Part shown: positions 42,585-53,699 of the stretch, piece after piece
Layout: each line of letters opens with the position of its first letter
How positions within the stretch are numbered: position 1 is the stretch's first letter
Assembly: GCA_039566865.1 (NCBI GenBank)
Contig: CM076945.1
Coordinates: 8,855,501 to 8,919,500 of the forward strand
Direction: 5' to 3'
Source: Aurelia coerulea
Taxonomy: Eukaryota; Cnidaria; Scyphozoa; Semaeostomeae; Ulmaridae
Length of the DNA: 64,000 nucleotides
Notes under the pieces: generated by a model
What the model was told of the DNA's origin: nothing
The model's database searches: none
Seen by the model: only the letters and a program-made list of their open reading frames with translations
Translations under genes and position numbers: made by a program

Positions 42585-45500
42585 CTGGAATAAAGTGAGA
42601 ATTATCATTGGAAGCGTCGAATCTTTGCAAAACTTTGAAATCGTGTAAAAAGTTTTTTATACTTCAAACATATTTTAGCTTAATTGTAAATAAATACAAC
42701 CAGCTAATTGATACCAACTAACGGAGCAACAACAGCTAAAAAATGTATATATACTATGACGTGTTCGTAAACTAAGACGAGAAATACAATATTAATCTAT
42801 GTGATGTATCCCAGGTTTGGTATATATTGGGTGTATAATTTGCAGGAGCATGGAATCGTACAGGGACGTAGGAAGCATCTCAAACTTGAGGGGGCACGAC
42901 ACTTTAAGGGCACTTATTTCATTAAGCTAAAGGGGCACTTCCTGAAAATAGAAAGGGCACTTCTTTGTTTATTGCAAAATCTTGGGGGGGCACGTGCCCC
43001 CAGTGCCCCCCCCGGTTCCTACGTCTCTGGAATCGTAATCTGTTTTGTTAGTCTTTTGAAAATTTCCAAGTTGCTTGCATTTCTTACTTCGACAGGTAAG
43101 TTATTCCAAATTTGACAAGTTTTCGAAATACTTCCACCCTCCCCTGTTATTAATAACGACAGCTCCTTTAGGTAATAATTCACTATAAACACAAAGAGAG
43201 ACAGCATTTTTAAATCATAGCCATTTTCACGTTTACAGAATGACACAATGTCAATTGAAGAAAAGCAACAGGAAAATGTATGAAATACGATCAATATAAA
43301 TCTGATATATAGATATGAAATAATTTTGGAAAACCAGCCTTAAGAAAGTCAGGCGCAATGCGTTTTCCAGGCACAACTAATCTTGTGATGGGTTTTAAAT
43401 TCGCAAATTTAGCTCTTTTCAGGGCTGATAGCTTTCAAAGCATGCTGTAAAAAGCATTGATAATTGCAAGATTGATTTCTTTGGGCATATTAAGCGCTTA
43501 GTCATGGTCACAAGGTCAAGGTCAGAGAGAAACGCTCGAAGGATAATGAAAAATGTCAATATAATGGCTCTTAACCCTGTAATGGTTGGGCTATCTGACA
43601 CGTCCTATTTTGTTGGGGGGGGGGGCAAAAAAGCCCCCTACCTAACTCTTGACTGGAAATAGATAGAGGAACCAAATTTGGTGTATTAATAGCCCCAGGC
43701 ATGTACTTTATGAGAATATAAAAATTAACCTTAAATTAGCCGTCATTATTGCTTGCGTCAGCATTTTTCTTTGTGTGGTCAAGAAAAGTGGCAAAATCGG
43801 TCAAAATCAGGAAAAATGCGATAAAATTTAATTTGTAGCATAATGTCCATCCAAACATAAAAATTGTGATAGATTACATCAAATAGTAATACCCTGCAAA
43901 TTATCTTTGCAAAATATTGCTATTTTGCTACTTTTTTCGAGAAAATTAATATTTGAGAATTGATGATTATTTTGACAGAGTCAGGTCCGGAAAACTATCT
44001 CCCTCCCCTCATTTGTCAAAACATTTTCATAAAACTTTGTGGGTCGTTGCACAATACGTAGCAGCAAAAAGTCAGAAAGTTTTCGGGTCATAATCGTTCT
44101 CCTGGCAGAGTTATAACAAAAAGCCTACTAGGGGGGGGGGGGGGGAATTTGCACTCCCCCCAACCAAAATAGGGTTAAAGTCTTAAGCAAGGTCTTATTC
44201 TGCTTAAAGAGTGTAGCTCAGAACAAAGTTTTTTCATAAGTATAATTTCATACCCTGTAATCAATGAAAGCAAAAATTTCATCCTCTTTAAATATTTTTC
44301 GATCATCGACAAAAGAGATAAAAAAGGAAATTATACGATGGCCTTCATACTCGAATTTTGGTGGTTTTTAGAAAACGGAAATGTTTTCCTCTGGAACAAC
44401 CGGTATGACATGCCATTGCCATGTTGTACAAATAATCATCTTTTCAATAAACAGCGAGGAATGCTCAGACTCCTCAAAAAGATACTTGTCTACAATTTCT
44501 CATGTAATAGGCAAGGAGACATTTTACTTTTTTCTTTTTTTTTTATATATTCAATCTAAAAAATTTACATGACAGATTACTACCTACACTACTTAATCTA
44601 CTTTACAACACTACGACTACGATACCAAGAGGAGCAAAATACTATGTCAACCCCGAGGCCTTAAAAAGAAGAAAAACATTGAAAAAGTACATTTATACAA
44701 ACCAGACAAACAGAGCTACAAGCTAAGGCATCTTGCAACCAAACAATTTCGAGTGAAGATTTGCAAGGTTTAGAACCAAGAAAGGCAATGTAAAATCTAT
44801 TATTTGGTTGCAAGCTTCCTTAAGACACATAATTGCAGAAAGAAAACAAACAAACAAACAAACAAACAAACAAACAGACAAAAACAAAGCAAAAACAAAC
44901 ATTTTACTGAGAGTTAACCTACGATAACTAATGATTTTGAATTCTTACCGCTTTGTTCAGATTGTTCTTTCTTTTGTAAATGCCTTTGTAAAAGAAAGCC
45001 AGATATTATTAGCAACGCCAGGAATGATCCAATCCCAGCAAGAAATATTTGCATTGGTGTCGAACTCCAGTCTATTAACGTCGTTGATTTTTCTGATGCT
45101 TGGTTTCCAAACTTTATCGGCTTTGGAAAGAGAAAGATGATTCAGAAAAGCGAAGCAAATGTTGAACGAAAGACTGAAAGAGCCTACTTATCAAGAGCCT
45201 GCTTACTGAAGGAACGGTGTCAAGTGGTGTCTTTTACCACTAAAAGGAACTTTCTCACCCAAGTTACTCTGCAAATACAAACGCGATTTGGACATGCGAG
45301 GTCGCAAAATCTGGGTTAAGACTACATTTGTGCTATTGACAGAAAAAGAACATTTTTGAAACCAAGGCTCCTTCACAGAAACTTTTCAAAAGCTCATACT
45401 CTTTTTTGAGACACCCGGTATAATCTTGGAATAACTCAAGATATCAAAAATGCTCACATTAGAATTATGATAAAGTGTACAAAGTTATTTTCAAATAATC

Positions 45501-48500
45501 AAATAACAAATGATTGAAAAACAAATCACACAATTGCTTTTCAAAGATTTGACGCCTTTGCTACAGTAAATCTGTATACACACCTTGAAAGGGACAACTG
45601 ATGACGATATTTCTGTGAATAACTTTTGTTTATTCATATCTGTGTACGTTCTAAAGCATTTTTCCATCAATGTGCCTTCATTTCGTAATAGCATTCCATA
45701 CGAAAATACATATTCGATAATTTGGACCAATAGGAACTTTTCGAATAATGATTGATAATGTCCTGCCACGAAACTATCAATCAATAATCCTTGCGTATCG
45801 CCATTCGATAACACAGTTGAGAGATCTTGCACCGTTGGATAATCTATGGATTAGACAAAATAAATTTAAAGCAAATACTTTGACCCACAAACGAACTATA
45901 TAATTCTACAGTCTCAAATTTTAAATGGTTCAACGTCTGATCAACTAAACTCTAACCTTGCAAGCAAGACAGACATTGAACACATGATCACTGCATAGAA
46001 AGAACTTGTTGACCGGCTCTCGTATTGACGGATTCAATGTTGCTAATTAATCCGAAGAACAATATCCTATACTCTTACTTGGTCAGCAAAATTAGACTTA
46101 TGACCAAGAGTCTCTTGTTTCCCTCTGCTCTTTGACTTCATGATGGCGCTTCGGTCAACAGAGACTCATATCATTACTCTGAAAAACCTGACCCCATTTA
46201 GGCCCAAACTCTGAGCTTCCCAGAGTACCAATCAGATCGCAAGATTTGTGGATTACTATGGTGACGGCAAATATGATGGAACTTTCTATTCGTTCGAACA
46301 ACTGATAACATTCGGACAAGATTCGAGACTAGAGGCCGTGATTCGAGATTCGAAGCCGTGATTACATCATCATTCGACTGATGAATGCATACTACAGGGC
46401 CAGCTTTTTCACTGTTTCATTATGAGTCCCTGTTGAGCAAGGTTTACCGCAGGGATACAAGGAACTCATCGTCATCAGTCTAGAACAAAATTTGGGTACA
46501 GTTGCAAATAGCATCATATCAGAAGCAACCATTTTTTTTATCAAAGTCTCGGCAAGGTTCAATTAATGTTGAATATAAACAGCAGCACCCTCTAGTTATT
46601 TCTTTGTGCTTGAAAATGGTGTTTTATGATGGAACGTAGCTTTTTGTATATCTTTAAAAATTTACAATACATGTTACGGATTGCTCTACCTACAAACTAC
46701 TTAACAATACTACAAGGACTATACCACGAGGAGCAACAGACTATGACTACCTCATGGCGTTAAATAAAAAATAAGAGTTAAACTATATACAAGTTCTACA
46801 AAAATGCTACACACAATTTAAACAAAATAAACAAAAAACAAAAAAGAAGAGGAACGATAAATATTGTACTGGAAAATGTCCAACATTAGATGTCAGGTTG
46901 GGGCTGTATCAACTCAAAACGAATGTCGCAAGCAAAACTCTTGTGTGTGTTGTTTTATCTACCTCTTAAAAATTGAGACAGAATTTCAAAACATACTGAA
47001 ACGCTACTTTAAGAGACTTGGTGGTTGCATGGCATGTGACTAAAATTTGAATTGATATAAGTCAGATCGATCAGTTTTGTGGATGAAGCGTAAAGTCAAC
47101 TCGAGTATATTCGAGTTCAAGTCATCAGAAAGGTCTTGATCACAATATAATAATAGCTGCGTAAGAGCATCGTTTGAAAGATTGGTGATTTGGACAAATG
47201 GCCGTAATAATGTAAGTTAGTTGGAATGTCAGTGGGGTCCATGGTGAGGACTCGGTGACCTCGTGTCCTTCCTCGCCATGCGTGTTACAGTGTAATGTAA
47301 TTGTAGACTGTAGTTTCAGCTACATGTTTTACTTTTTCATTGATAAGTACAAAATTGCATATAAAAGAAGTTAAAATGCTGGAACAATTTGAATACAGAA
47401 TTAATGGAATACCTATTGCAATTGCATTCTTCTTGGTTGCTATACTCGACTCCTTGCTGTAAGCCATGACAGCTACCTGCAAGTAATGAATGTCAAAGTT
47501 AATTTTATTGCTGTTAGAAACGATTTAGAAACGTCCTTTCAGGTTTTAAGATTAATTCGTTTTCTCTTGCAGGATTTAACAGTTTTTTCTCTTGCTACAG
47601 GTTTATTCTGGTTGTTTTTATTTTACAGGAGCTAAAAGCTAATTTCCAGTCAGTGGAATTTTCCGAGCGGGCGGAATTTTAGACAATAAAAGGTCGCTCA
47701 GCTGTAACTTTCTATTCAACGCCAGAGCGACATTTTCTCTAGAATACAATAGAAATTGCGCCCGCTCGGAAAATCCCACTGACTGGAAATCAGCCTTAAC
47801 AGTCTTCTTTCTACATATTTCGGTGTTTTGTTGCGTTTATGGCTTTAATATGATGAGTCCGTTATTTAAGACTATTTTCAAATTGTGTACCACGAATCAT
47901 TTATTTAAACGTATGAATCATATAGTGCATCTCCTGGTTTTTGTCATATTGTCAAATCTCGAGGGGGGGGGGGGGGGCTTTAGCTACCAAATATACCGGG
48001 CCGGGATGTGCCCTTTTCAGGCAGAAAATAAATTTTGGGGTGTCACTTTTGGTAACGTCACAAATAAACATAAATTTCGGGTGTCATTTTAGAAGAATAA
48101 CTATTTTGGGTATTAAATCGATCTAATTTCATATATTTGGTTAGAATTTTGAATTTTTGTTCAATTTTAAGGTATATATTTTGAATGGCCCGTAAATTTT
48201 GGTGTATGGTTTTTGGAAAATTCATAAATTTCATGGTATGATTTCACAAGTCAAATGGCAGGCCTCCGTCATCTGCCTATTGAAGCTACCCCCGTGGGCC
48301 AAATTGAACTGAGTTCCAGTTTTTGTTAGATTCTGTAGTAAGCAATGTGCATGTACCGGCTGAGTAAAAACACTTAAAACGTTTGGCGGGCTGTGGAATA
48401 AAAAGTATGTGGCCAAGATTCAAAAATAAAACGTTAATCTATTGGTCAAAGGCCAATTTAGAACATAGACTTAGAAGTGAGAATGTTTGCTTTGGACTCA

Positions 48501-51500
48501 GCAAACTTGAGTTGAATTAAAAAGTATTTAGGCCGATACATCTTGAAAGAAAGAAATGCTTACCCTGGTACCAGTAAGAGGAATATCACTTGAAAGACAC
48601 GCAGTTATAAGACCCGTTGTAATAGAAGCAGTAAACATTGAAAGTATCACAGTCCCAAATAGAATCCATATCATAGCAACAAATCGACCAATGACTGTCT
48701 TTGGATAATAATCACCATACCTAATGAGGAGAAATTTTATGGTAATAATCAGCAGGATTTAAAGGTGGCCTGAAGCGAAATTTTTATTGATAAAATGAAT
48801 AGCACTGTCCAATGATAAGAAATTTTGTTTAATTTTGTTTATATCTCATTTCGGTTCCAAGTTATCCATTGATTTCAAGTATCAACTGATTACGCAATTT
48901 GTTTGCTAATTACCAGAATGATAAATGGAAATATAGCTGTATCTTATCTTTTAAAGTGAAAGGTTACAGAAGGCAGAAGCATCACGAAACTTTGGCCATG
49001 ACTTCAGGCCTGTTTGAAGGTTTCTTGAAGTGGCTTTCTTGAGAAACCCATCATAATTTCAGAACGGAGTGGCCGAATTCAGACAGGTAAATTTTGAAAT
49101 ATATTTTAAAGTGTCTAATATTTGCCAGTATTAAAGTGAATGACCTGAGATATATAGCGCTCGTCTATAAATAGGACAAAGAAACACCTGATACCTCCAT
49201 TGTTTTCTTTAGCTTTGCTTTCTTCCGCCACTCGCTGGATTATCAAATACAATAGGCTATTTATAAACCTGTGAGATCTCATCTTTTAACTAAGGTTATT
49301 CGCTTTAACGCTTTGATGTTCAATGAGCAGTGACCTTTAAAACCGGATTATTATTTTTCTTTTACTCACAGAGATGAACAACAAATTAGTTTGTTGGTAT
49401 ATCTCGGCCAGGTAGGATACGCCAGCCAACGCAAAACGACCAAAATGATCTCTGATGAAGTAAGAGAGAAAACCTTGCTCACCCAACTGTTGTTAGAGTG
49501 ACCATGGCCCAATAGAACCCTTGCCAAGCACCCTCCAAACATCTTATCATCTTTGCCGCCATTGCATATATGCAACCGTCACCAGTGTCTTGCGTCTCTT
49601 GGTGCTCAGGACTGCGTATAATTTCCTAAAATCAATAAAAACAAATATATTTGAGATGAATGAAAACAAACATGTTTGAGAGTAGTAGTTGCTGAAACCT
49701 TGGAAAATTTAAAAAGGGAAATTGCAGAATGGGATGGCAAAGGATGTGAATTTTAAATTTCTAAATAATCTTTTTATATATACACAATAAAATATACAAT
49801 TTAACAAAGACAGCTACAAAAGACGATGCAATTGGGAGTAGGATAGGCATAGCTACCCTAAATGATCTTAACAAATAACAATACAGATACTAAAGGCTAT
49901 ACCAAAGTTTCTGTTGCTCTCTCCTACGGTCTCTCCTAAATAATTTTATTATGTTGTAAATAGTTAGTTTTTAGTTTTTATAAACTATGTATTTCAGCAA
50001 CTGTATATAATCTTATGATTGGTTGACTGATTAATTGATTGATTGATCGATCGATTAGAAATAGTCTTTCTGAAATGATGGCAAATTACACAAAGTTCCC
50101 TGAGAGCAATTGGACACATTTAATTTCAAAGTTTTGCAAAGATTCGATGCCTTACTCACAAGCTATAATGCCTCTTTCCAGACTTAAAGAAGGTTAAAAA
50201 AATCTTCTTCTAAGTATACTTACCGAGAGCCAGAATCCTGCTCCAAAAACAAGAGCCAAAACCAGGACAACGACAAGAACAGGCCATGAAGTTGCAAAAG
50301 CATTAATCAATGCATCTTGTGCCGAACCCGAACTCCCGTAGAAAAATGCAATGCCAGGGGATTCAACTAAAAGAGAAAATTTCCAGTTGTAAAGTAATGA
50401 CCATCGCTTATACAAGGAGCCCGGGGAGGAAATGCTAGGGGGCAAATACTGTCAGAGTGCCGACAGTGAGATTTTTTTATGAACGAGTTCAATTCTAGTT
50501 CACTGAGATGACAACCTAGCAAAGAAAGCTGGAGGTGCAGGTTATGAAAATGCCGACAGTGCGTAGAAATTGTCGAAAATTTAAGTGCCGATGGGGGGGC
50601 TGAATGATATTTTGGGGGGCTCCTGCCCCCTCCTAGCCCCCCTCTCGCGTTATCTCTGCGCTTATACAAGGAGCCCGGGGGAGTAATTGGTCTGACGACA
50701 CACTGGAAGGTGTGCTGCTGGAAATTCTGAAAAAGTACCCTGTCCTCGAGTTTTATTTATATTCCCAAAAATGATACCCTGTCCCCAGTGAAAGTTTCAA
50801 AGTCAATACTTTATCCTTGAGGATGACTTAAACTGGTACATTATTCAAATCATGAAAAAGGATACCTAAAACCGAGGGACTTGTAAAAAACCCACAACCA
50901 GTACTGGGGTTCACACATAGCCGCCCTCGATTGTAGGCACCTGCACTCCCACACTAAATTACCTTCGGTTCGGATCACGGGGGGGGGGGGGGGTTCTTGG
51001 CTAAATTTGGGGTAAGGATCTGCCGCGAGCATATACAAAATGGTACCGTTGGCTAGGCCAATTTTTACGAAAATAGTACCCTTGCCTAGACCAATTTGAC
51101 CATTCCCTGGACCAATTTTTACGAAAATGGCACCCTTAGCTAGACCAATTTTGACAATTTTCTGGACCAATATTGTCAAATTTGTACCAAATATGATATC
51201 ATAACTGTTCGCTAGACCAATATTGCCAAAAATGATACCCTTGGCTAGACGGTTCCTAGGCCAACATTGCAAAAAATATACCCTTGGCTAGAGTACTCGA
51301 AAAAGTATACCTTTCGTCGCGGCACATCCCCAGGTACCTTTGGTAGGTAGAAATGGTAGAAACAAAAAGATCCCAATGTAAAGCTATCGAAACATCAATC
51401 ACAGCTAAGGAAGAGAAATGATCATGGATGAATGAACAAAGGCACACTCACCTATTGAAATAAACGGTTCACCAAGCCTATCTCTCTTCTTTCCATCTCC

Positions 51501-51746
51501 ATAAACCGGCAGAAATATATCATCAGTTCCATTTCTAAGAACTTCGTGGAACTCCTTGAATCCTGGAGTTTGTATTGAATAATTCAAAGCAGTTCTATCC
51601 TGACAGCAAAATGACACCATGTTTTTTAAAATCTTCTGGAACACTCCTTTGATCTCTCCTGCACTGGAGTTGTAAATATATGGTGGAATTTCTACCCATG
51701 AGATGGACAGTGCATCCGGACATCGCATACGTTTGATCTCAAGCAA
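42346..51746 (-). CDS. Ionotropic glutamate receptor-like channel with potassium-channel selectivity filter (8 exons, 5' end missing)
   Basis: Eight minus-strand exons join in frame to 490 residues: 51746-51452, 50366-50224, 49625-49483, 48720-48564, 47476-47413, 45843-45584, 45120-44949, 42584-42346. The order is that of a minimal iGluR: S1 half of the ligand-binding domain (residues ~10-118), M1 (~126-146), pore loop with TTVGYGD (191-197), M2 equivalent to iGluR M3 with SMFTASITTGL (~227-237), S2 half (~245-360), M3 (~377-398), then an acidic cytoplasmic tail. S2 has LLIDSFVAGHY, matching the Asp-Ser site that contacts ligand in iGluRs. There is no amino-terminal receptor domain. Family precedents are bacterial GluR0 and rotifer AvGluR1, both potassium-selective. 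Gating by an amino acid or other small molecule and K+ permeation are inference. Exon 1 (signal peptide) was not found. Confidence 0.85.
42861..43029. mobile_element. 169-bp hAT-like MITE, complete copy
   Basis: The ends CAGGGACGTAGGAAGC and CAGAGACGTAGGAACCGG (right, read inward) match. The 8-bp duplication GAATCGTA is exact (42853-42860, 43030-43037). It lies in the last intron of the channel gene and is the reference copy for 1-68 and 18215-18353. Confidence 0.88.
43572..44176. repeat. Inverted-repeat element with G-runs in channel-gene intron
   Basis: CCTATTTTGTTGGGGGG near 43601 and CCCTATTTTGGTTGGGGG (right, read inward from 44171) form arms. The interior is non-coding and AT-rich with long G runs. 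Boundaries are approximate and no duplication was confirmed. Confidence 0.5.
44520..44800 (-). mobile_element. 5'-truncated antisense LINE 3' end in intron
   Basis: On the minus strand, GCTCCTCTTGGTATCGTAG, CGTAGTGTTGTAAAGTAG and a terminal ATATAAAAAAAA parallel the 3' UTR of the LINE at 18990-19116. A (CAAA)n run follows at 44848-44876. It lies in the intron between the last two exons of the channel gene. Confidence 0.55.
44949..45120 (-). CDS. Channel gene exon encoding the third membrane helix
   Basis: Acceptor TTTCCAAAG and donor GTAAGAA. It encodes the end of S2, then LIDWSSTPMQIFLAGIGSFL with ALLIISGFLL, a clear membrane span, and a basic cytoplasmic start (QRHLQKKEQ), giving the inside-out topology expected of an iGluR M4. 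Confidence 0.83.
45584..45843 (-). CDS. Channel gene exon encoding most of S2
   Basis: Acceptor ATCCATAG and donor GTGTGT. It encodes YPTVQDLSTVLSNGDTQG, then LLIDSFVAGHYQSL and FSYGMLLRNEGTLMEKCF. This is the lobe-2 order of iGluR and bacterial type-3 solute-binding folds, including the ligand-side Asp-Ser pair. Confidence 0.83.
46640..46830 (-). mobile_element. Second antisense LINE 3' end in channel-gene intron
   Basis: GCTCCTCGTGGTATAGTCC and TGTAGTATTGTTAAGTAG on the minus strand match the block at 44520-44800 and the LINE 3' UTR. It is diverged and truncated. A third, weaker match lies near 49770-49920. Confidence 0.45.
47413..47476 (-). CDS. Channel gene 64-bp exon, start of S2
   Basis: Acceptor ACTTGCAG and donor GTATTCC. 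It encodes VAVMAYSKESSIATKKNAIAI, the first strand of S2 (compare the common L-x-G-x-x-VAV pattern with the preceding PLTGTR). The phases on both sides fit the neighbouring exons. Confidence 0.8.
47636..47796. mobile_element. 161-bp TAA-flanked MITE (Harbinger-like)
   Basis: The ends AAGCTAATTTCCAGTCAGTG and AGGCTGATTTCCAGTCAGTG (right, read inward) stay alignable through TTTTCCGAGCGGGCG. TAA borders both ends, the PIF/Harbinger type of duplication. It lies in a channel-gene intron. Confidence 0.7.
47940..48300. repeat. G-run repeat fragment in intron
   Basis: Starts in a long G run with GGCTTTAGCTACCAAATA and ends near GAAGCTACCCCCGTGGGCC. It looks like a decayed dispersed repeat; no arms or duplication are clear. 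Confidence 0.35.
48564..48720 (-). CDS. Channel gene exon: filter end and inner helix
   Basis: Acceptor CATTAG and donor GTAAGC. It completes the filter Gly and encodes YGDYYPKTVIGRFVAMIWIL followed by FGTVILSMFTASITTGLITA. This combines a K+-channel YGD-x-x-P start with an iGluR-like helix ending that resembles SYTANLAAFL. Confidence 0.87.
49483..49625 (-). CDS. Channel gene exon: pore helix and first half of the filter
   Basis: Acceptor GATTTTAG and donor GTGAGC. It encodes EGAWQGFYWAMVTLTTV and two bases of the next Gly. The intron therefore splits the TVGYG codons (phase 2), and no single open frame shows the whole filter. Confidence 0.87.
50224..50366 (-). CDS. Channel gene exon: end of S1 and first membrane helix
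   Basis: Acceptor TTCTTTTAG and donor GTAAGT. It encodes ESPGIAFFYGSSGSAQDALI, then SWPVLVVVLVLALVFGAGFW, a strong membrane helix placed where iGluRs have M1. Confidence 0.85.
50403..50682. repeat. 22-bp direct repeats flanking a C/G-rich repeat in channel-gene intron
   Basis: CGCTTATACAAGGAGCCCGG with GG following occurs near 50405 and again near 50659. Between them lies sequence with GTGCCGACAGTG-type blocks and CCCCTCTCGCGTTATC. This may be an insertion with part of its own end repeated, or a local duplication. Confidence 0.5.
51030..51300. repeat. Degenerate tandem repeat, GCTAGACCAATNTTG unit
   Basis: GGCTAGGCCAATTTTTACGA, CCTAGACCAATTTGACCA, GCTAGACCAATTTTGACA and GCTAGACCAATATTGCCA recur at about 30-60-bp spacing with (G/A)TACCCTTG between. 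It lies in an intron; the minus frame over it is a repeat artefact. Confidence 0.65.
51452..51746 (-). CDS. Channel gene exon encoding most of S1
   Basis: Acceptor TTTTACACAG and donor GTGAGT. It encodes SISWVEIPPYIYNSSAGEIK with GVFQKIL, the usual start of an iGluR ligand-binding lobe, and later KKRDRLGEPFISIG. Two N-glycosylation sequons (NSS, NGT) fit an extracellular location. The codon frame begins at the first base, so the missing upstream exon should end in phase 0. Confidence 0.85.
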
Positions 51747-52204
51747 CTGTGTAAAAGAGAATGATTCTGGTTAGGCGTACGTAGAGGGAAAAGCGTGAAA
51801 TAAAAATGAGTGAAAATTGTGCTAAGCACTAGACCTTTAGGTATATTCTACAAAAGAAAAGAGTGCGAAGTAAAGTGTGAAGTGTAAAGAGTATGAGGAA
51901 AACTTCATTGAGCCCTGGCCATACGAGGAAACATTGTTTACCAAAATTTGATATTTGCTTGACAAGCAATGCTTCCCCATTTGTCCATGTTGCAAAACGC
52001 TACTCGATTGGGATGATTTTGAAAATGTTCAAAAACACTTTCTGCTTCTCACAAGCAGAAAACATTTGCCAATCATTATTTTGCGGCATAACCAATCGGA
52101 GAAAATTTGTAAAAATATTTTGCCCATTGACTATACAACGCAAAACGAATCTTCAAATGCATAAAATTTTTCCTTTGCGCATCCGGCATCGCATAAAGTA
52201 TTTG
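51747..52204. other. Upstream of the first identified channel exon
   Basis: This should be intron or 5' region. No signal-peptide exon was recognised. The plus-strand 171-codon frame at 51893-52408 runs into the MITE and has no motif. Confidence 0.35.
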
Positions 52205-52522
52205 AAGGGGCTCCGTCGTCAAACAGTAAACAAATCTGTAAACTCGCACGTGTCGCCGATTATCCATTGTTCATCCATTGTTCTCTGCAGTTTGTTTGGT
52301 GGCTTCACCAAAGCCACCAAAAAGCGACCGTTGAAAATCCACTTATATCTGAGCAATCGTAGAAGATATGAATGTTTGGTTTGTCCCTTAGTAAAGTACA
52401 AGGATTAATGACCAAACAGCAACTTTCATTTTGAAAAATATACGAAAATCTTGTGTGATATCATCTTTCAAAAAACTGCAAAAATCATCGTTTTGTTTAC
52501 ATTTTGACGTCGGAGCCCCTTT
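52205..52522. mobile_element. ~0.32-kb MITE, TTAA-type family
   Basis: The ends AAGGGGCTCCGTCGTCAAAC and AAGGGGCTCCGACGTCAAAA (right, read inward) match, and TTAA overlaps the right boundary. A half copy with the same end (TTAAAGGGACTCCGTCGC) lies at 53222-53345. Confidence 0.65.
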
Positions 52523-53221
52523 AATGACAACAGTGTAGAAATATTGGCATAAAATCGAAATAAACATAAATTGCAGAGCATAAACCAGAACCTCGTCGAT
52601 CATTTAACTTCATGTGATGTGTCTTTTCACAAGGAAAAGTGCTCCAATTTTTTCAGATTCCTCTTGATAAACCTTCCCCTGAAGAACCTCTTTTGCGATC
52701 CTCGCTCGGCTCTTATTTGCTGAAACTATTTATCTTTCATTTGGATCCTAAATAATATTACAGAAGCTAAAACATTTTTATTGAATTAATCAGTGGATCC
52801 ATTAATTCATTTGTCTGTTCATTATCTATTATTTATCCATTTTTATTCATTCATAATTTATTTACTTTTTATTTATCTATTTATTATTATTTGGATCTTT
52901 CGTAATCTCTATTATTTTCCTGTTTTGGTATTCTAATTGGTCAGCTGAATGTCAAATCCCACTGATGTCAAACTATGCTCACTACAACAACCATAGTTTT
53001 GCTCCCTTGCTTATAGTCATATGATTATGAAGCAAAATAATGAAGTAATGTAAATAGCAATAAATGATTTATATTTGGTTGCTGAAGATCAATAGCAATG
53101 AACTAAATGAAGCCAACTGTGAACAATTTTTTAAATATGAATAAATAATACTATGAGAGGTCCACTGACTTACAGACCTACAAAGGTTGGAATTTTCTAT
53201 AAAACAAGAAAAAATTGTCAC
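52523..53221. other. AT-rich spacer, no gene seen
   Basis: Includes an ATTTATTTA-type low-complexity stretch near 52840-52900. No supported gene. Confidence 0.35.
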
Positions 53222-53345
53222 TTAAAGGGACTCCGTCGCTAAAATGTAAACAAAACGATGAATTTTGCAGTTTTTTGAAAGGTGATATCACACAGGATTT
53301 TCATATTTTTTCAAAATGAAAAGTGCTGTTTGTAGCTTCACAGCA
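53222..53345. repeat. Half copy of the 52205-52522 MITE
   Basis: Starting AAAGGGACTCCGTCGCTAAA, it matches the reverse complement of the right half of 52205-52522 for about 120 bp (GATATCACACAGGATTTTC). The second end was not found. Confidence 0.55.
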
Positions 53346-53699
53346 GAAACCAACTACAGAGGGAACGAACGAATCCAGCAGGAACCCAGCAGACACAAAA
53401 GCAAAACACAATGCTGGCATTCACTAACTCAATGATTCAATGATTGTTCGCTAAAATTAACAGAAACGAAAATAAGTTAAATAAATCAAACTACTGTGAA
53501 TAATCTATCAGCAAAAAATAATCTAAATCCTAAACAGAATTCATATCAAAACAAATGCAAGAGATAAGGCCTACGAATCTTACACGTGAAAGGCACAAAG
53601 AACAACTTCAAAAAACCTAAGAAAATGCAAGATAAATAATTACAGAATAAACTCTAGATAAACGAATAAAGTAAACAGATAAATACAATTAATAAATGA

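Noticed and set aside
43960..44180. G-runs as quadruplex regulatory sites
   Set aside because: Long mononucleotide G runs here and at 24557, 47961 and 50980 fit dispersed repeats and possible sequencing slippage better than a conserved signal.
48551..48570. TACCCTGGTACCAG at a channel-gene splice donor resembles the end of the 58-bp element
   Set aside because: It is a single 14-base match lacking one G, has no second arm or duplication, and encodes a conserved-looking S2 start; most likely chance.
51893..52408. 171-codon plus-strand frame
   Set aside because: No motif, runs into a MITE, opposite strand to neighbouring exons.
52388..52603. Signal-peptide-like words (MKVAVWSLILVLY; MIDEVLVYALQF) as the missing channel exon 1
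   Set aside because: MKVAVW lies inside the MITE at 52205-52522 and has a related copy at 53320; neither has a good phase-0 donor leading to 51746.
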